From: Neospora caninum Liverpool
Taxonomy: Eukaryota; Apicomplexa; Conoidasida; Eucoccidiorida; Sarcocystidae
Assembly (NCBI RefSeq): GCF_000208865.1
Contig: NC_018388.1
Coordinates: 434,001-498,000, forward strand
Length of the DNA: 64,000 nucleotides
Direction of reading: 5' to 3'
Of the stretch, positions 44,001 to 61,706 are shown piece after piece. The first letter of the stretch is position 1. Every line of letters begins with the position of its first letter. Position numbers and translations under genes: made by a program. Below the pieces are notes generated by a model. It saw nothing but the letters and a program-made list of their open reading frames with translations, did not search any database and was not told where the DNA came from.

Positions 44001-46587
44001 GTCGTGGAGCCGGCGGACTCGCGCACGAACCCGAAACGCACAAACTAACGCATTACCGAGAGACACACGCTGCCCAACTCTTTGGCAACGTTCCGCAACA
44101 GAATACTGTCAAACGGAACGCATTGACGGAGTGGAAAATACACAAAGAAACAATGCGAACATCCGCAGGTTCCCTGTGTGAACAGAGACATTTGCGTTCG
44201 GTTCTGCCACATAACGGCGAACTAGGAGACGGGGATCTTGATGGGCCTTCCCACAGGAGAGAAGGTGACCGAAGCACCCAGAAATCTTCCCCTCCTGAAC
44301 TCGAACGAAGATGTTGGCGGGCGTCCTGTGGAGTGCCCCAACAATGTGAAACGTGGTTACAAGAGCAGCAGAGAAACGAGAAGAAGCCCGTAGACAAGAA
44401 CGGTGTAAGAGATTCTCGGACGACTGCATGTCGGGTTGGGGCATCACAAGACGCCTACGGTTTCCCACAAAGTAACATATCCAAAGGCGTCGTTGATCTT
44501 AGTTGGCCTGCGTCCGTTTGTACGCCTGCTGAGGCAAGAACCCAAGGAACTCCCCAGATGGAACGGGTGAAAAACTCTGTGCATGACGGCCTGGCACAGA
44601 GGCGGCATAATGGGAAGACGTGCTTCTGGAGGCCCACACAACTAGGCAGCGAGCGAGAGGACGTGGACGAAACCCGTACGGAAATGACAAGGGAATGCAG
44701 CGTCGAAGGTGTGCACATACACGGTCCTGGTGTCCAGTCCGAGCAGGCGGGCGGTGCTAACCGCGAGGGGGGAAACCAAACGGCCGCTCAGAGTCTCTTG
44801 GACGAGAATGCGTCGCTCGCTGAACAGCCTGCAGATTCCGAGAAAAAAATACAACCATCGCAGAGCACAGACCGCCGCTATCTCCGACAACACCTGCGAT
44901 ACAACGACGACTGGCCTAGGATGCCGCTTTATGCTACAGCTTACGCTTGCGCGTGGGAATATACTTTTTGCCCCTGGTGTGAAACATGTAGTGCAGCATC
45001 CTCACCTAGCAAAACAGTGAGCGACGACGGAGAAAAGGATGGAGACTCCGTTTTCCCTTCGTTCCGACGCCCAGATGAGGAACAAGAGTGCTCTCCTCCT
45101 TCCCCGCAGTGTCTCTCCCTTGAGGCAACACGCCCCACAACTCCAGAAGACGGGGACGCTCTGTTTCGCCGGAAGGTTAACTCCGCCGTAGAGGAAGAAC
45201 CTTTGAGTATAGAGGCGGCTCAATTTGATGTGGCAGCCACGAAGATCATAGGAGATAGAGCATGTGCTGAGGCAAATGACAGTACAGCATCGTGTTCCTT
45301 TGAGAGTATCGCTCCTGCGTCAATAACCTTTGCAGGTAAGAAACAGAAAGAAGAGAGAAAACAGGTATCTGCAACGAAGGGATCCGAGAGATCCCGTGCC
45401 CGTGATACTACACGACCTTCGTTCAGTGCAGCTCCGACGATACGGGACAGTCGCTTTTCGAACGCAAATCAGAGGAGGGCGCGAAGCGGCCTGTGGTGTG
45501 AAAAGGCGAAAACAGCTTCCTCATCCTTCTGGGCTAGACGCCATGTCTTCAGGGATTCCAGGACAGACGGTAACGAAGCAGACATCACAGGAACGAAGCT
45601 TTTGGAGACACAACACTCAGTGCCCTCCGCTGCCACAGCCGCGGCGGCACCCCTCACGTCCTGGGCCACTTTGGCGAAGGATTCGCCGGGCGATAGTATC
45701 CTTTGCTCTCCGAAAGCTTATCTGGGGACAGTGTCTCCTCTGGACAAAGGAGCCAAACGATTTCCTCGTTTGGACTCGAGTCATCGGAGAAGACGAGAGC
45801 GCACGCCAGATTACCGCTTCCCACTGCAGATACGACGTTTGGTTCTACGTGGGCACGGAAAGCAGAAAAAACAGCCCGTAATGAGGAACGGGCGGCGGAA
45901 CAGCGCGGAGGGGCTGATAGAGAACCGAGCCATTCCGTCGAAGGAAATTCTTCTGGAGAACAAACAGGCTCTCTCCTCGGAAACGTAGACGAGAAGCAGC
46001 CACCTGGAAGGACGACGAATTCGGGGATCACCTCAGCGGCACCGCAGCGAGAACGCTTTTCGGTCGGACCCAAAAGGAAGGCGATGAAATCGAGGAACAA
46101 AACTCCAGTCGCCCATACATCCTCTGCTCCTTGCTTTTCTTCCAGGTTCTCCGCGTCAGCAGGAGGGAATCCTGTATCTGTTTGCCCCAGGACTTCTCTG
46201 AGAGAGAAAACAGGCGTAGGTTCGCGTCAAGGGAAGGACATTGGGAGTGTGACAAACAAGGAGAAACACCGAGGGGGCGAGTTAGAAAAAGGACGAGACC
46301 ACGTTGGCCAGAAGGACGTCGCTGACGTGACTGCTGGCCTGGCAACCGAACAGAGTCATGGCGAACAGAGGGAGGTGAGAAAACAATCCTCCGCTCCCGA
46401 ACACGGAAAAAACTCCCGAGGAGGTGACAAACTAGGGGAAGCACACAGCACCGGCGGAAATCCTGTTGCAAAACCTCACCGACCGTCGAGCTCTTCTCAG
46501 TCTGCTTCCCGTCTACCGAGTAGACGCAAGAAAGTTGCATTCAATAAAAAACGCTCCGGAGTATCTGAGAAAGACAACTGGCGATAG
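41087..46587 (+). CDS. Large hypothetical protein, unrecognised, probably 2 exons
   Basis: A very long open plus-strand frame, Ser/Pro/Arg-rich and low-complexity. I recognise no domain. The only patterned stretch is an aromatic/cysteine segment near 44930-44990 containing YTFCPWCETC, with a CPWC pair that might bind metal. ATG 41087 (the first of two, MMRASAP) directly follows TGTGCAG, so a 5' exon may be spliced on; ATG 41042 is an alternative. The 3' end is ambiguous. Read straight through, the frame stops at 45988. A strong donor GCAG|GTAAGA after 45335 and an acceptor CCACTGCAG| before 45830 are phase-compatible and lead into another frame that stays open, with similar composition, to 46587. 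I favour the spliced form. Function is not inferable. Confidence 0.6.
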
Positions 46588-48788
46588 TCTTTTGTCGCCC
46601 TCGTCTCCCTACATGTATGACGGCAGAGCGCGAAATTAGGTGAACGCGACGGCTTGGGAGCGAGACGAAACCAGGACGGTAGAGAGAGTAGCAAATTTTG
46701 AAAATTCTTTTTGGTCCGCTGTTACCCTCTTGGTGGCACTGAAAGAAGGAAACGAAGGTTCTTTTCTATATGACGCTGGGCAGCTATACATGGCTCTAGG
46801 CAAGCAGAGTTAGCAGCTCTCGATTCAGAAAAATAGTGGCATGCGTATGTTTCGGACAAACACACGCTTCCTTATGACAAAAGGATACAGCGTTTTTGCA
46901 TTTGGACGGGTGATTCCCTCCTGTCTCCTCTCCTTTCCATAGTGTGCTGTTGGTGCCCCCGCCGCCCATATAGAACAGTATGTAGACTTATTTGTGTATA
47001 TCTATACAGCTGCATACGTATCTATATACCATACGCACATGTATGACCATACAGTTTGTCACGGCCTGTGTACACCTGCATATACGCGTAGATACGTTTG
47101 ATTATGGTTATATCCTCTACCTCTACGCAGTTTTTGTTGGGGTTCCGAAAAATCGATTTTGACAGCAAAACCAAAATCGAAAGCCTGGCGCCCCTTCACC
47201 CCGCCACTGTGTGGAGGTATACGAACAGGCGTTGCTCCTCCGCAGGTGGATCCCGCAAGGCGCCTGACGGCAACGCGACAGTGAAGGCCGTTTCCTACTT
47301 TTGAATGGAAAATAGGTTTGCCAGGCTCACTGATCCCTTCTATGATGTATCGTATGTCAGCTTACGAAATCTGAAGGATAGACTCTCGCATAGACTTCCC
47401 GTCGATGGCGCATCTCACATTCAAGTTAGAATGGTATACCGGAATCGGGCTTATTAAATGCTTGCTCCAAGGAACACAACAGTACCCGTTGTGTCTCGTT
47501 TTCTTCCCCTTTCGATTCCGATGTTGTCGCCGTCGCTTCTTGTTCATCTACCCGCGTAAGATCAACAGCATCGCGGCGGTGGAATCACAGACATTGAAGG
47601 CTCTGCACCCGTCCCAGGAAGACCACGCGCTCGTTTCTCTGTCGTTTCTCTATATACATATTTATATCTGTAGCTAGATAGTTATATATACATATAGCTA
47701 TATATAGTTATATATATAGAGTTATATATATATATATATATAAATAGTTATATATATAGTTATATATATATATATATATATATAGTTATATATATATATA
47801 TATAGTTATATATATATATAGTTATATATATATATATATATAGTTATATATACAGTTATATATATATATATATATAGTTATATATATAACTATGTATATA
47901 GCATTCGGCTTTGATTTGACCTTGCTACCTCGTCCGCACCGACACGCGGCACACATACAGGGGAGAGTATTTTTCGGTTAATCAAACGTGGTACACCGGT
48001 TTGGGCTGGAGATGCGGATGGACGAGGGGGAAAGCAGACTCTCACGCCCGCAGAAAATCGCCAAACTACCGACAACACCACAGTTCGTGGGAGGGGAACG
48101 GGAAGAGGTGTGACCTCTCTTCTGAGTGTTTTTTAGGCGGATTCAGGGAGTTTGCCGGAGAGAAAAAGAGTGGTTGGCAAATCCGCAGCCACAAAAACGC
48201 GCACAAACAGGGTGCACGAGGTGCGACTCGTTGAGGAAAACCAACGCCGGAGGAAAGGGCCGGCCTGCTCTGCACAGGAACACCCTGCCGCTGGGCTGTA
48301 CACACACCCTCGGTGGTACTGCCCAATTCCACGCTGTGTTCGCCGGTGCAATCGGATGTGACAACCAACCCTGTTGGTGAGGCATTCGGGAAGGCGACTC
48401 GAGTCGGTCTTCTTGAGCCTCGCAGGGAAATGGAAAGCAGCTGCTGGACCGAAGCGAGACACATCCCGGTTGACGCTCATCCCGTTCACCTTCTCTCCCC
48501 TTGCCTTCAAACGAAATTTAACAGAGACGGACGAGAAGAGAAAGTGCGTGGCACCTTCATACGAGTACTCAGTCCCCGCCTGTTTGCAGAGCGACCTTTC
48601 AGGAGAAGAGAAGCGACGTAACGTATGCACATATAACTACTTGTATGCGCCAGTTCCTTCTGCTTCTGTTATCTCTTCTGATTGCGTTTCGACGACGACG
48701 GCAGAAACCCGAGACGATTCAGAATACGTGTTTACGCATGCATATAGATGGGCATGAGCACAGCGCTGCTTTATCGCTGGTTATCGCC
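46588..48788. other. Convergent intergenic region with long (TA)n satellite
   Basis: Holds the 3' ends of the large hypothetical gene (plus) and BCD1 (minus). No gene is supported. The main feature is the TA-rich array at 47650-47893. Confidence 0.55.
47650..47893. repeat. TATATA/GTTATATA compound satellite
   Basis: About 240 bp made of AT-dinucleotide runs punctuated by GTTATATATA or AGTTATATA units at irregular spacing, giving a higher-order repeat rather than a plain microsatellite. It sits between convergent genes. Confidence 0.95.
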
Positions 48789-51700
48789 TCATCCTCTTCT
48801 GAAGCCGCGTCCTCCTCTCCAGGATCCTCTTCCTTGTTTCCCTCGCCCACCGCCTCTGTGCTGGCCCCGCGAAGCGGGGTTTGCTTGAGGCGAGAAATGC
48901 TTGCCCTCCTGTCGCACAGAAACTCTCCCCGGTTGCTCTCCCCGAAAACATGCTTGCCCGCTTGCCGACGCGGCTGCACCGCCCTTTGGCCCAGGTGTAT
49001 GTACACCGGAAAAGGCTGCATGCACGCCCGGAGGAGGCGGGTGCGCACCGGGATATGGCGGGCTGTCACTAGCAGGGTGACAGGAGAAAGTGGCCACTGA
49101 AGAGAACGACGATGGCGAGTTTGAAGAGCCACAAGATCCCCGACGTTTCTGTCCCGGGTGATGCCCACGGTTCCCCGTGGCTCTGCTGCCTCGGTCTCTG
49201 CGGCCTCGTCTTCCTCCGTAGCTGCTGGAGACGCGAGATCCGTCTCTGTTCGTTCGGTCGAAAGGTGAATGGGAAGAGACGGAAGGGACGGCAGAGGGGT
49301 CCGAGAGACGAGGCACAGGCGTGTTTTCTGTGAAGATTGTGCTGAAGGAAGCTGGGAAAAGGGACTGGAGGTGGGATACCACCTCTTCGTCCTCTTCGCT
49401 GTCTTCCTCTTCCTCCTCTTCCTCCTCTTCCTCCTCTGCCTCTTCATTGGCCCCCGGATGTCCTCCGGCAACGCCTCCCGCTGCGTTTGGCGCGAACTCG
49501 TCGACAGCAGAACCAAACGGAGAGGCAGCCTCCGACGGACTGTGAGAGACAGCCAGACCCACACTGCCGCCGCTGGATCGCGGTGACTCTGGCGAGAAGA
49601 GAGGAGGGGGCGGCGCCGCAGCCTTCTGTACGCTGCAGGAGACAGGTGCAGAACGAGGAGGGAAAAAAGTGCATGCGGAACGAGTAGAAAGCAACACAAT
49701 CCTGTCCAACGACAAAAGAGGAAACTGTGCACGGGCTATGTTCAGGCTTCAGACAGCCGAAACGAAGGAGACTCTCGCCAGACAAGAGAAACGCGCACGT
49801 TTCGCAAACTGTGACCGAGTCAACAAGCACCGTTACATGTGCATGCAAGTGTAGATCTCCCTCCACACGTTACAAATTGAAATGCGCAGCTTTCCTTATA
49901 TATATCTATGTCTGAAGCGGTGGAGACACCAGGAGATATCCTTGTATCTCCCGCGACACCGGCTGTACACCAGCTGTCCTTCCGCCTTGCTCTCTCGCGT
50001 TCGCAATAAGTATACATAAATACATCTGAAACGATGCGCAAACAAACGTATACACACATATCCATAAAGAAATACAGCAATATACATAGAAATGCGTGCA
50101 TGCCCTCTGTGTGGTGCGTTTCGCCTTTTGTCGAGCCTACAAAATGTTGTCGGGTCGCGGCTCCGACGCTTCGTTTCTCTCACCAGTGAAAGCTGGCCAG
50201 CTCTTCTGGAAGAGCGACGAAAAACTCCGGAAACTGGAGAGAAAAAGAGGACAAACACAGAGCAGGAAGTGAACCGTGTTGAGTTGTGTCCCGCGCCCTC
50301 TCCGGCCCTTCTGACTCGTGGTTTCCTGCGTTCTCTTGGCTTTTTCTTGTCCCTGTCCGGGCGCTGTCAAGGTCGACACTTGGACAAAAACGCAAAATAC
50401 ATGCAAATGCTGTGCACGTCCATACACGGACAAAACGCGCACAAGATTAGTGTCCAGACACCCCGTGCTGCAACGGCGGCTTCGCCGCGTTTTTCCTTTC
50501 CGATCGTACCTCAACGACGACGGTGCCCGTCAAGGCCTCCCGCAGACTCCAGCCTCTGTCGCATTTCCGAGCTGGAATGATCAACGATCGGGAAGAAGAG
50601 GAAGGAGACGAGGGAGGCGACGAAGAAGCACAAGACATCGGCGAAGAGGAAGAGGATCGCAAGCACGAAGAGCCAACACAGGGGAGAAGCAAAAGAAGCT
50701 CTTCTTGCCTGGCTAGATGGCTCGCAAGAGACGACGACGCTTTCGTCATCTCTGTCTCGTCTTGGAATCCTGTGTCTGTTCGTCGTTTCTTCCCCTGATT
50801 CACGGCCTCCTGCGTACTTTCACGTTTCTTCCTTTTCTCTCCTGCGGTTGATGGCGCCTCGTTGGGGTCTCCGTCTTCGCCCTCTGTCTCTTTTGCTAGT
50901 TCGCCCTTCCGCTCGCCAGGCGCCTCGCGCGTTCTCTCCATGTCGAGAAGCTGAGCGAGGACTTGGTAAATCGGCAAGTCTTCGTGGACAGCAGGCAGCA
51001 CGCGGTGTATCGCCAGCTCCCGGAAGTGAAACACAACCCGCCATTCGATCGCGCTGTTCTCGTCCTTCTTTGCATGCGAAGAATTCGCCGGTTTCGCCAG
51101 CGTCTCGGATGCCGAGTCACTCGCCACAGACACAGGCGCCCGCTTCGCTGCGGCGTCGCCTTCTCGATCGCTGCCGTCTCCCAGGGTGCCTCTCGCCTCG
51201 CGCATCTCATGTTCGTCGCCCTCTTCCTCTCTCGCCCCTCCTTGCTCTCTCGCCCCTCCTTCCTCTCCCACCGCTCCTTCCTCTCCTGTCTTGTCCACGC
51301 CACCTCGCGTTGCCGCGTGGGTCTCTCGCTCTTCGCTGACGTGCTCTGACAGGTTCGTTGCTTCCTGCTGCGCGAGAAGTGCAGTTTCGGTCTCGGCTTT
51401 CGGCGCCTGCGCGCTGGCCTGATCCGCCTTCTGGGCCTCGCCGAGTTTCGCTTCGCGCGCCTCCGGCGCCAACGGAGGCGTCGGCTTCGCTCTTTGTCGC
51501 TGGACGACGCGCGTGGTGTTGCTCTTGCGTCTCGAGAAGTTGGGTGGGCAAAACAGGAAGCGAATGCCCCGCGACACACACAGTGCGCGAAGATGCTGCG
51601 GATGAACGCTGCGCCTGAAAAAAGGGAAAGAAACGCGTAAAAACAGAGAAGCGAAGCGCGAGGAGGATGCGGGGTGCGAGACGGGCGGCGTGGTGCAGTT

Positions 51701-52710
51701 TCTTTGGGAGGTTCCGCAAACGCCCAAGAGGAAACAAAACGCACACCGGCGAACGCCCAAGAGGGAGACACTTGGACCACACAGAGACATAAAAAAATCG
51801 ATCGCAAAACGAGCGAAGAAGAGACGAGAGAAAGACCGAGGTCAAAGAGGAGACCCACACGCACACACAACATGAACCGCCAGTGAAAACCCGAAGGAGC
51901 CCGGAAGGAAGCCAGGAGCAGACACCACCTGGATTTTGAGTCGCCTTGGTCGTTCGGGTGCATGCGGCTCTGGTTCTCGGAGGGTTTCGCGCTGTCGCCG
52001 GCTAGCCACGCGCGCGCGTTTTCCCCCGCGTTTTCTCACCGTTTTCGGTTCCGCTGCGCACACTCTTCGGCCTCGCATCTCCAGTGTCTCGCGGCAGCCT
52101 CAACCACTCGAGCGGCCTCTTCGACGAGCCGGAAGTCGCGGAGGAGAAAGTTTTCGTCGAAATCCCTCAAGGCGACAAAGTCGACCCTCGACCGCACCAG
52201 TGGGCAGCCTCCCGAGGACGCGAGAGAAGACGCAGACAGAGACGAAGGTGCGGCGTGAGCACCGGAAGGCGGAGACGCTCGGAGGTCCGACTCGCCAGTC
52301 GGAGCAGTGGAGCTCTGCGTCGCAGCTGCGCCGACGTTCAGCCTCTCCACACTCGCCGTCGCGGGTTCTGCTTGAGGCGCACTGGAACCTCCGGCGCTGT
52401 TGTCCCCTTCTGGTCTCGCAGAAGGCGAGGCTGGAGAAGCGGCCGGTGGAGGGGGAGGGGGAGCGGGGGAGGAGGGAGAGGAAGAGTGGAAGACGTCTCG
52501 ATGCTCGCGAGGGCGTTTCTCGTGTGCTTTGTAGCAGCCGAGGGAACAGGTGCGTCGCAGGCACCTTGCGCAACGGTAGATGCCTTCCTTCACTTGACAG
52601 ACGACGCAGCGTCTTTCCGGCGGACCCGTGTAGACACCCGACGCGGCGGGCGACTCGCCCGCGGCGAGAGAGGGAGTCCGCCCGGCCTGGGGGTTCTCGC
52701 CGTCCCCCAT
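48789..52710 (-). CDS. BCD1: zf-HIT box C/D snoRNP assembly factor, BCD1/ZNHIT6 type, with RG-rich tail, 4 exons
   Basis: Likely nuclear factor for assembly of box C/D snoRNPs, needed for rRNA 2'-O-methylation and processing. Exons (minus): 52710-52040, 51614-50510, 50233-50184 and 49632-48789. Phases match, giving 889 aa. The HIT zinc finger is at 35-70 (CVVC, CARC, CSLGC, then His63 and His70; the last ligand, usually Cys, appears to be His). It is followed by the family's FVALRDFDENFLLRDFRLVEEAAR block, which aligns with the LLSDYRFLEDVAR region of ZNHIT6. Exon 2 continues with a basic RNA-contact-like segment (GIRFLFCPPNFSRRKSNTTR) and IEWRVVFHFRE, and the short exon 3 supplies FPEFFVALP, the counterpart of YPTLHVVL. 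Low-complexity inserts expand the protein to about twice the usual size. Exon 4 adds a Glu run and an RG/RGG-rich C-terminus (HRGGGRGKQGRGSWRGGRG). It lies head to head with PRMT3. Confidence 0.9.
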
Positions 52711-54702
52711 CGCTGAAACGGGAAAAAATGCAGGAAAAAAGCGGGGAAAAAGAGGGAGAGAAGGAAGGAGAAAGAGAGGGAGAGGAGATAGTAAAGCAAA
52801 GGAAGCAGAAAAGATAAGGGAGACGACGGCGGATGTGATGGCGAAAAAGCAGAAGAAGATAGGCGGGAAGTAGACGAGAAAGTCGACGAAGACGGAGGAT
52901 GAGCACCAGAGTCGGTGGCCGAGGCCCGAGAGTCTCTGCCTTCACAAGGAAAGACGCCCCCGTGTTGCTCTTGTTCTTTCTCTTCTGTGTGTCCTCGCTT
53001 TCATTTCTTCAGCTTCGCCTCCACTCGTCCTTCTGCAAGACAGAGCGCAAAAAACAGAGCTTGTTTTGCGTTCTTCCTCTACGTCGGTTTTCTTCTTCGG
53101 CTTCGGGTTCTTTCCGCAGCCTTTCTCTCTCCTCGATGCCGGTCCCACCTGGAGAGGACCAAGCGCCGTCGCGCCCAAGGACAGCGAGGAGCCGAGAGCA
53201 AGAAACGAAGACGGCCGCGCAAAAAGAGAAAGCTGAAGAGTGTGCATTGGCTTTCAGGCACAGATTCGGCCATAAACATAAACATATAAATGTATGTGTA
53301 GACTGATTATTTATAGATATCTACGCGAAGAAAAGACTCGCAGGCGGAACACGGGGACACTCTGCGCTTGAATATCGCGCAGGGGTTACGCGGGTGGTCA
53401 TCGCCCACAGCTGGAGGGAGACACCGTGCTGGAAAGCAAAGAAAGCAACTGGCGACTCCGAGTAAAAAAGAACAGACAGCGCGACCAAGAGAGACCGAAA
53501 CATTCTTGTTCGGATTTATCAATGCGCGGGCGGGGGCCCGAGTCGCTTGAGGCTGCCGCGCGGAGCGTCGGCGCGCGCGCAGGGCGCACAAACGGGGGCA
53601 GGAACGAGGAACATCCGAAGGCGTTTTTGCCCTAATTTCGTGGTGGAACGCGAAGCGCTCTTCGCGAGGCGCTTGGCGAAAACAGGAGGGATTTTGGCGT
53701 CCTCTTCCCCCAGATCTTCCCGTGTACGTACACCCGAGCTGTCGAGCCTGGCGCTCATGCATGCATGCGCATCGACGCGCTGGGATTTCGCGCGCACAGC
53801 GCGTGTGACTACACTCACTGTCGAACGTCGCGTTTTTCCCTCAGGAAAAAAGCGAGAGAAGCAAGCTTCGCCTCTGCATCTGGCTGTCTCCTGCCTTAGG
53901 CCCTCCGATTGACTTCGTTTTTTCGCGTGTTTTGAAGTCGCGGCGAGGCCACGTTGGTGTGTCTGGTCTCTATGCGTTCTTGCCGCCGCGCGAGTCGAGA
54001 TCGGCCTTCCGCTGTTTCTCTTCCCGCCAGAACACCGCTCTCGCGCGAGAGCGCTGTTCGGGTTTTCTGCCTTTCTGCGTCTTTGTCGGTTTCCGCGGTC
54101 CCCTTCCAGGCAGTCCTCCCGCGAGTGCCGTTCGCCTTCCCGCTGAAGAGCAAGGAAGAAAGGCCGTGCCGACACGTGGAGCCCACCCCAGGATCGTCCG
54201 CGCTGCGTCGTAGGGCGCCTCTCTCAGCTCGTGGAGTTCTCCGAGGTCTTCAGGGAGTCTCCTCGGCGCAGCTGACCGCACTCCTGTCTTTCTCAGGCCG
54301 CCTCGGCCCCACTGGCCCTATCTCCGCGGTGTCTCCGTGCCTCCGTGTCTTCCTTTTTTCTCTGTCTCTTCCTTTTCTGGCCTCTCTCCGCCCTACTTTC
54401 TGCTTCAGGATCTGAATCCATCATCACGCTCTCTCTGATTGTCTCTCTTTTATGCGTCTCTTGGTTTTCCGTTTCCTCTTTCCTGGGCTTTGTCTCTCTG
54501 CGTTCCACTCTGCCCCGCTGTCTCCCGAAACACACGCCGGCTCTCGCTGTTTCTGCGACTTCCGCTCCAGCCGGAGTTCCTCATTCTCTCGCCTCGCCAG
54601 TTTCGCTGCTTCGTGGCCCTTGGCGTTCCGGCCAACCTCGTCCCTTTTTCCTCTCTTTCTTTCTGTCTCTTTTTTTCTTCCTTTTGTCTCTCCCGCAACA
54701 CA
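52711..54702. promoter_or_regulatory. Shared divergent (bidirectional) intergenic region of BCD1 and PRMT3
   Basis: 1.99 kb separates the BCD1 start (minus) from the PRMT3 start (plus), so both promoters and 5' UTRs must lie here. Two overlapping TGCATGC motifs sit about 1.05 kb from the BCD1 start and 0.95 kb from the PRMT3 start. The stretch 54290-54700 is pyrimidine-rich, typical of coccidian 5' leaders. No gene of its own is supported. Confidence 0.6.
53758..53768. promoter_or_regulatory. Two overlapping TGCATGC motifs in the BCD1-PRMT3 promoter
   Basis: CATGCATGCATGCGC at 53756-53770 contains TGCATGC at 53758-53764 and again at 53762-53768. The motif is nearly palindromic, so it could serve both genes. 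It is an established apicomplexan promoter element and known target type for AP2 factors; use at this locus is inferred. Confidence 0.45.
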
Positions 54703-61022
<6,320 letters not shown>

Positions 61023-61656
61023 AGAAGACAATTCCCATCCTGGTACTTCAGGCCGTGCTGCACGGTAGCAAATGCACTCGATGATTCTGGAGATCTAAAC
61101 GCGAGATACTCGCAGGTGCGCGTTCGCCGATGTCTCTTGCCCTGCGCTCTCACTACATGACGCCCCTGTCCTTTGTGCCTCAACCCTCCCCCCTTTTTTT
61201 CCTGTGGAAAACGCATCCCTCATTTCACATGTATGTACATATATCCGTGCTTGTTTATACATATCCGCACGTGTGAAAGCGTCCATATATATATATATAT
61301 ATATGTTTGTGCATGCGTGTGTTGCTTGCATTGGTATACCTTCGTTTTTTGTGGTGTAGAAGGCGCCTTTGCATTCGTTCCGTTCTGTGGAAAACCATTT
61401 CTTGAGTTGATGCGAGCGCGCCCCGTCTTGGTGCGGCCTTCCCAGTTGAGGGAAGCAAACTTTTGTTTCGGTGTGGCAAGGTAGCGCGGATAAGAGAGAT
61501 TCGTGGTTTCGTTTGTTTCTTGCTGGGGCTGAAACTGGCGCACAGCTCGAACGAAGGCAGTGCTCGAACTGGGGCCGCTCTCGGTGGAGGTTTTCTCGCG
61601 TTTCTGAGAGGCATGCGATACCTGCGCCTCCCCTGTTTATATGTATTTACAAACAT

Positions 61657-61658
<2 letters not shown>

Positions 61659-61704
<46 letters not shown>
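61659..61704. repeat. (TA)n microsatellite
   Basis: An uninterrupted AT run of about 46 bp downstream of PRMT3. A shorter one is at about 61285-61304. Confidence 0.95.

Positions 61705-61706
<2 letters not shown>

Noticed and set aside
47650..47893. Possible CRISPR-like or regularly spaced repeat
   Set aside because: Spacing is irregular, there are no unique spacers and the units are simple TA sequence. It is a eukaryotic satellite.
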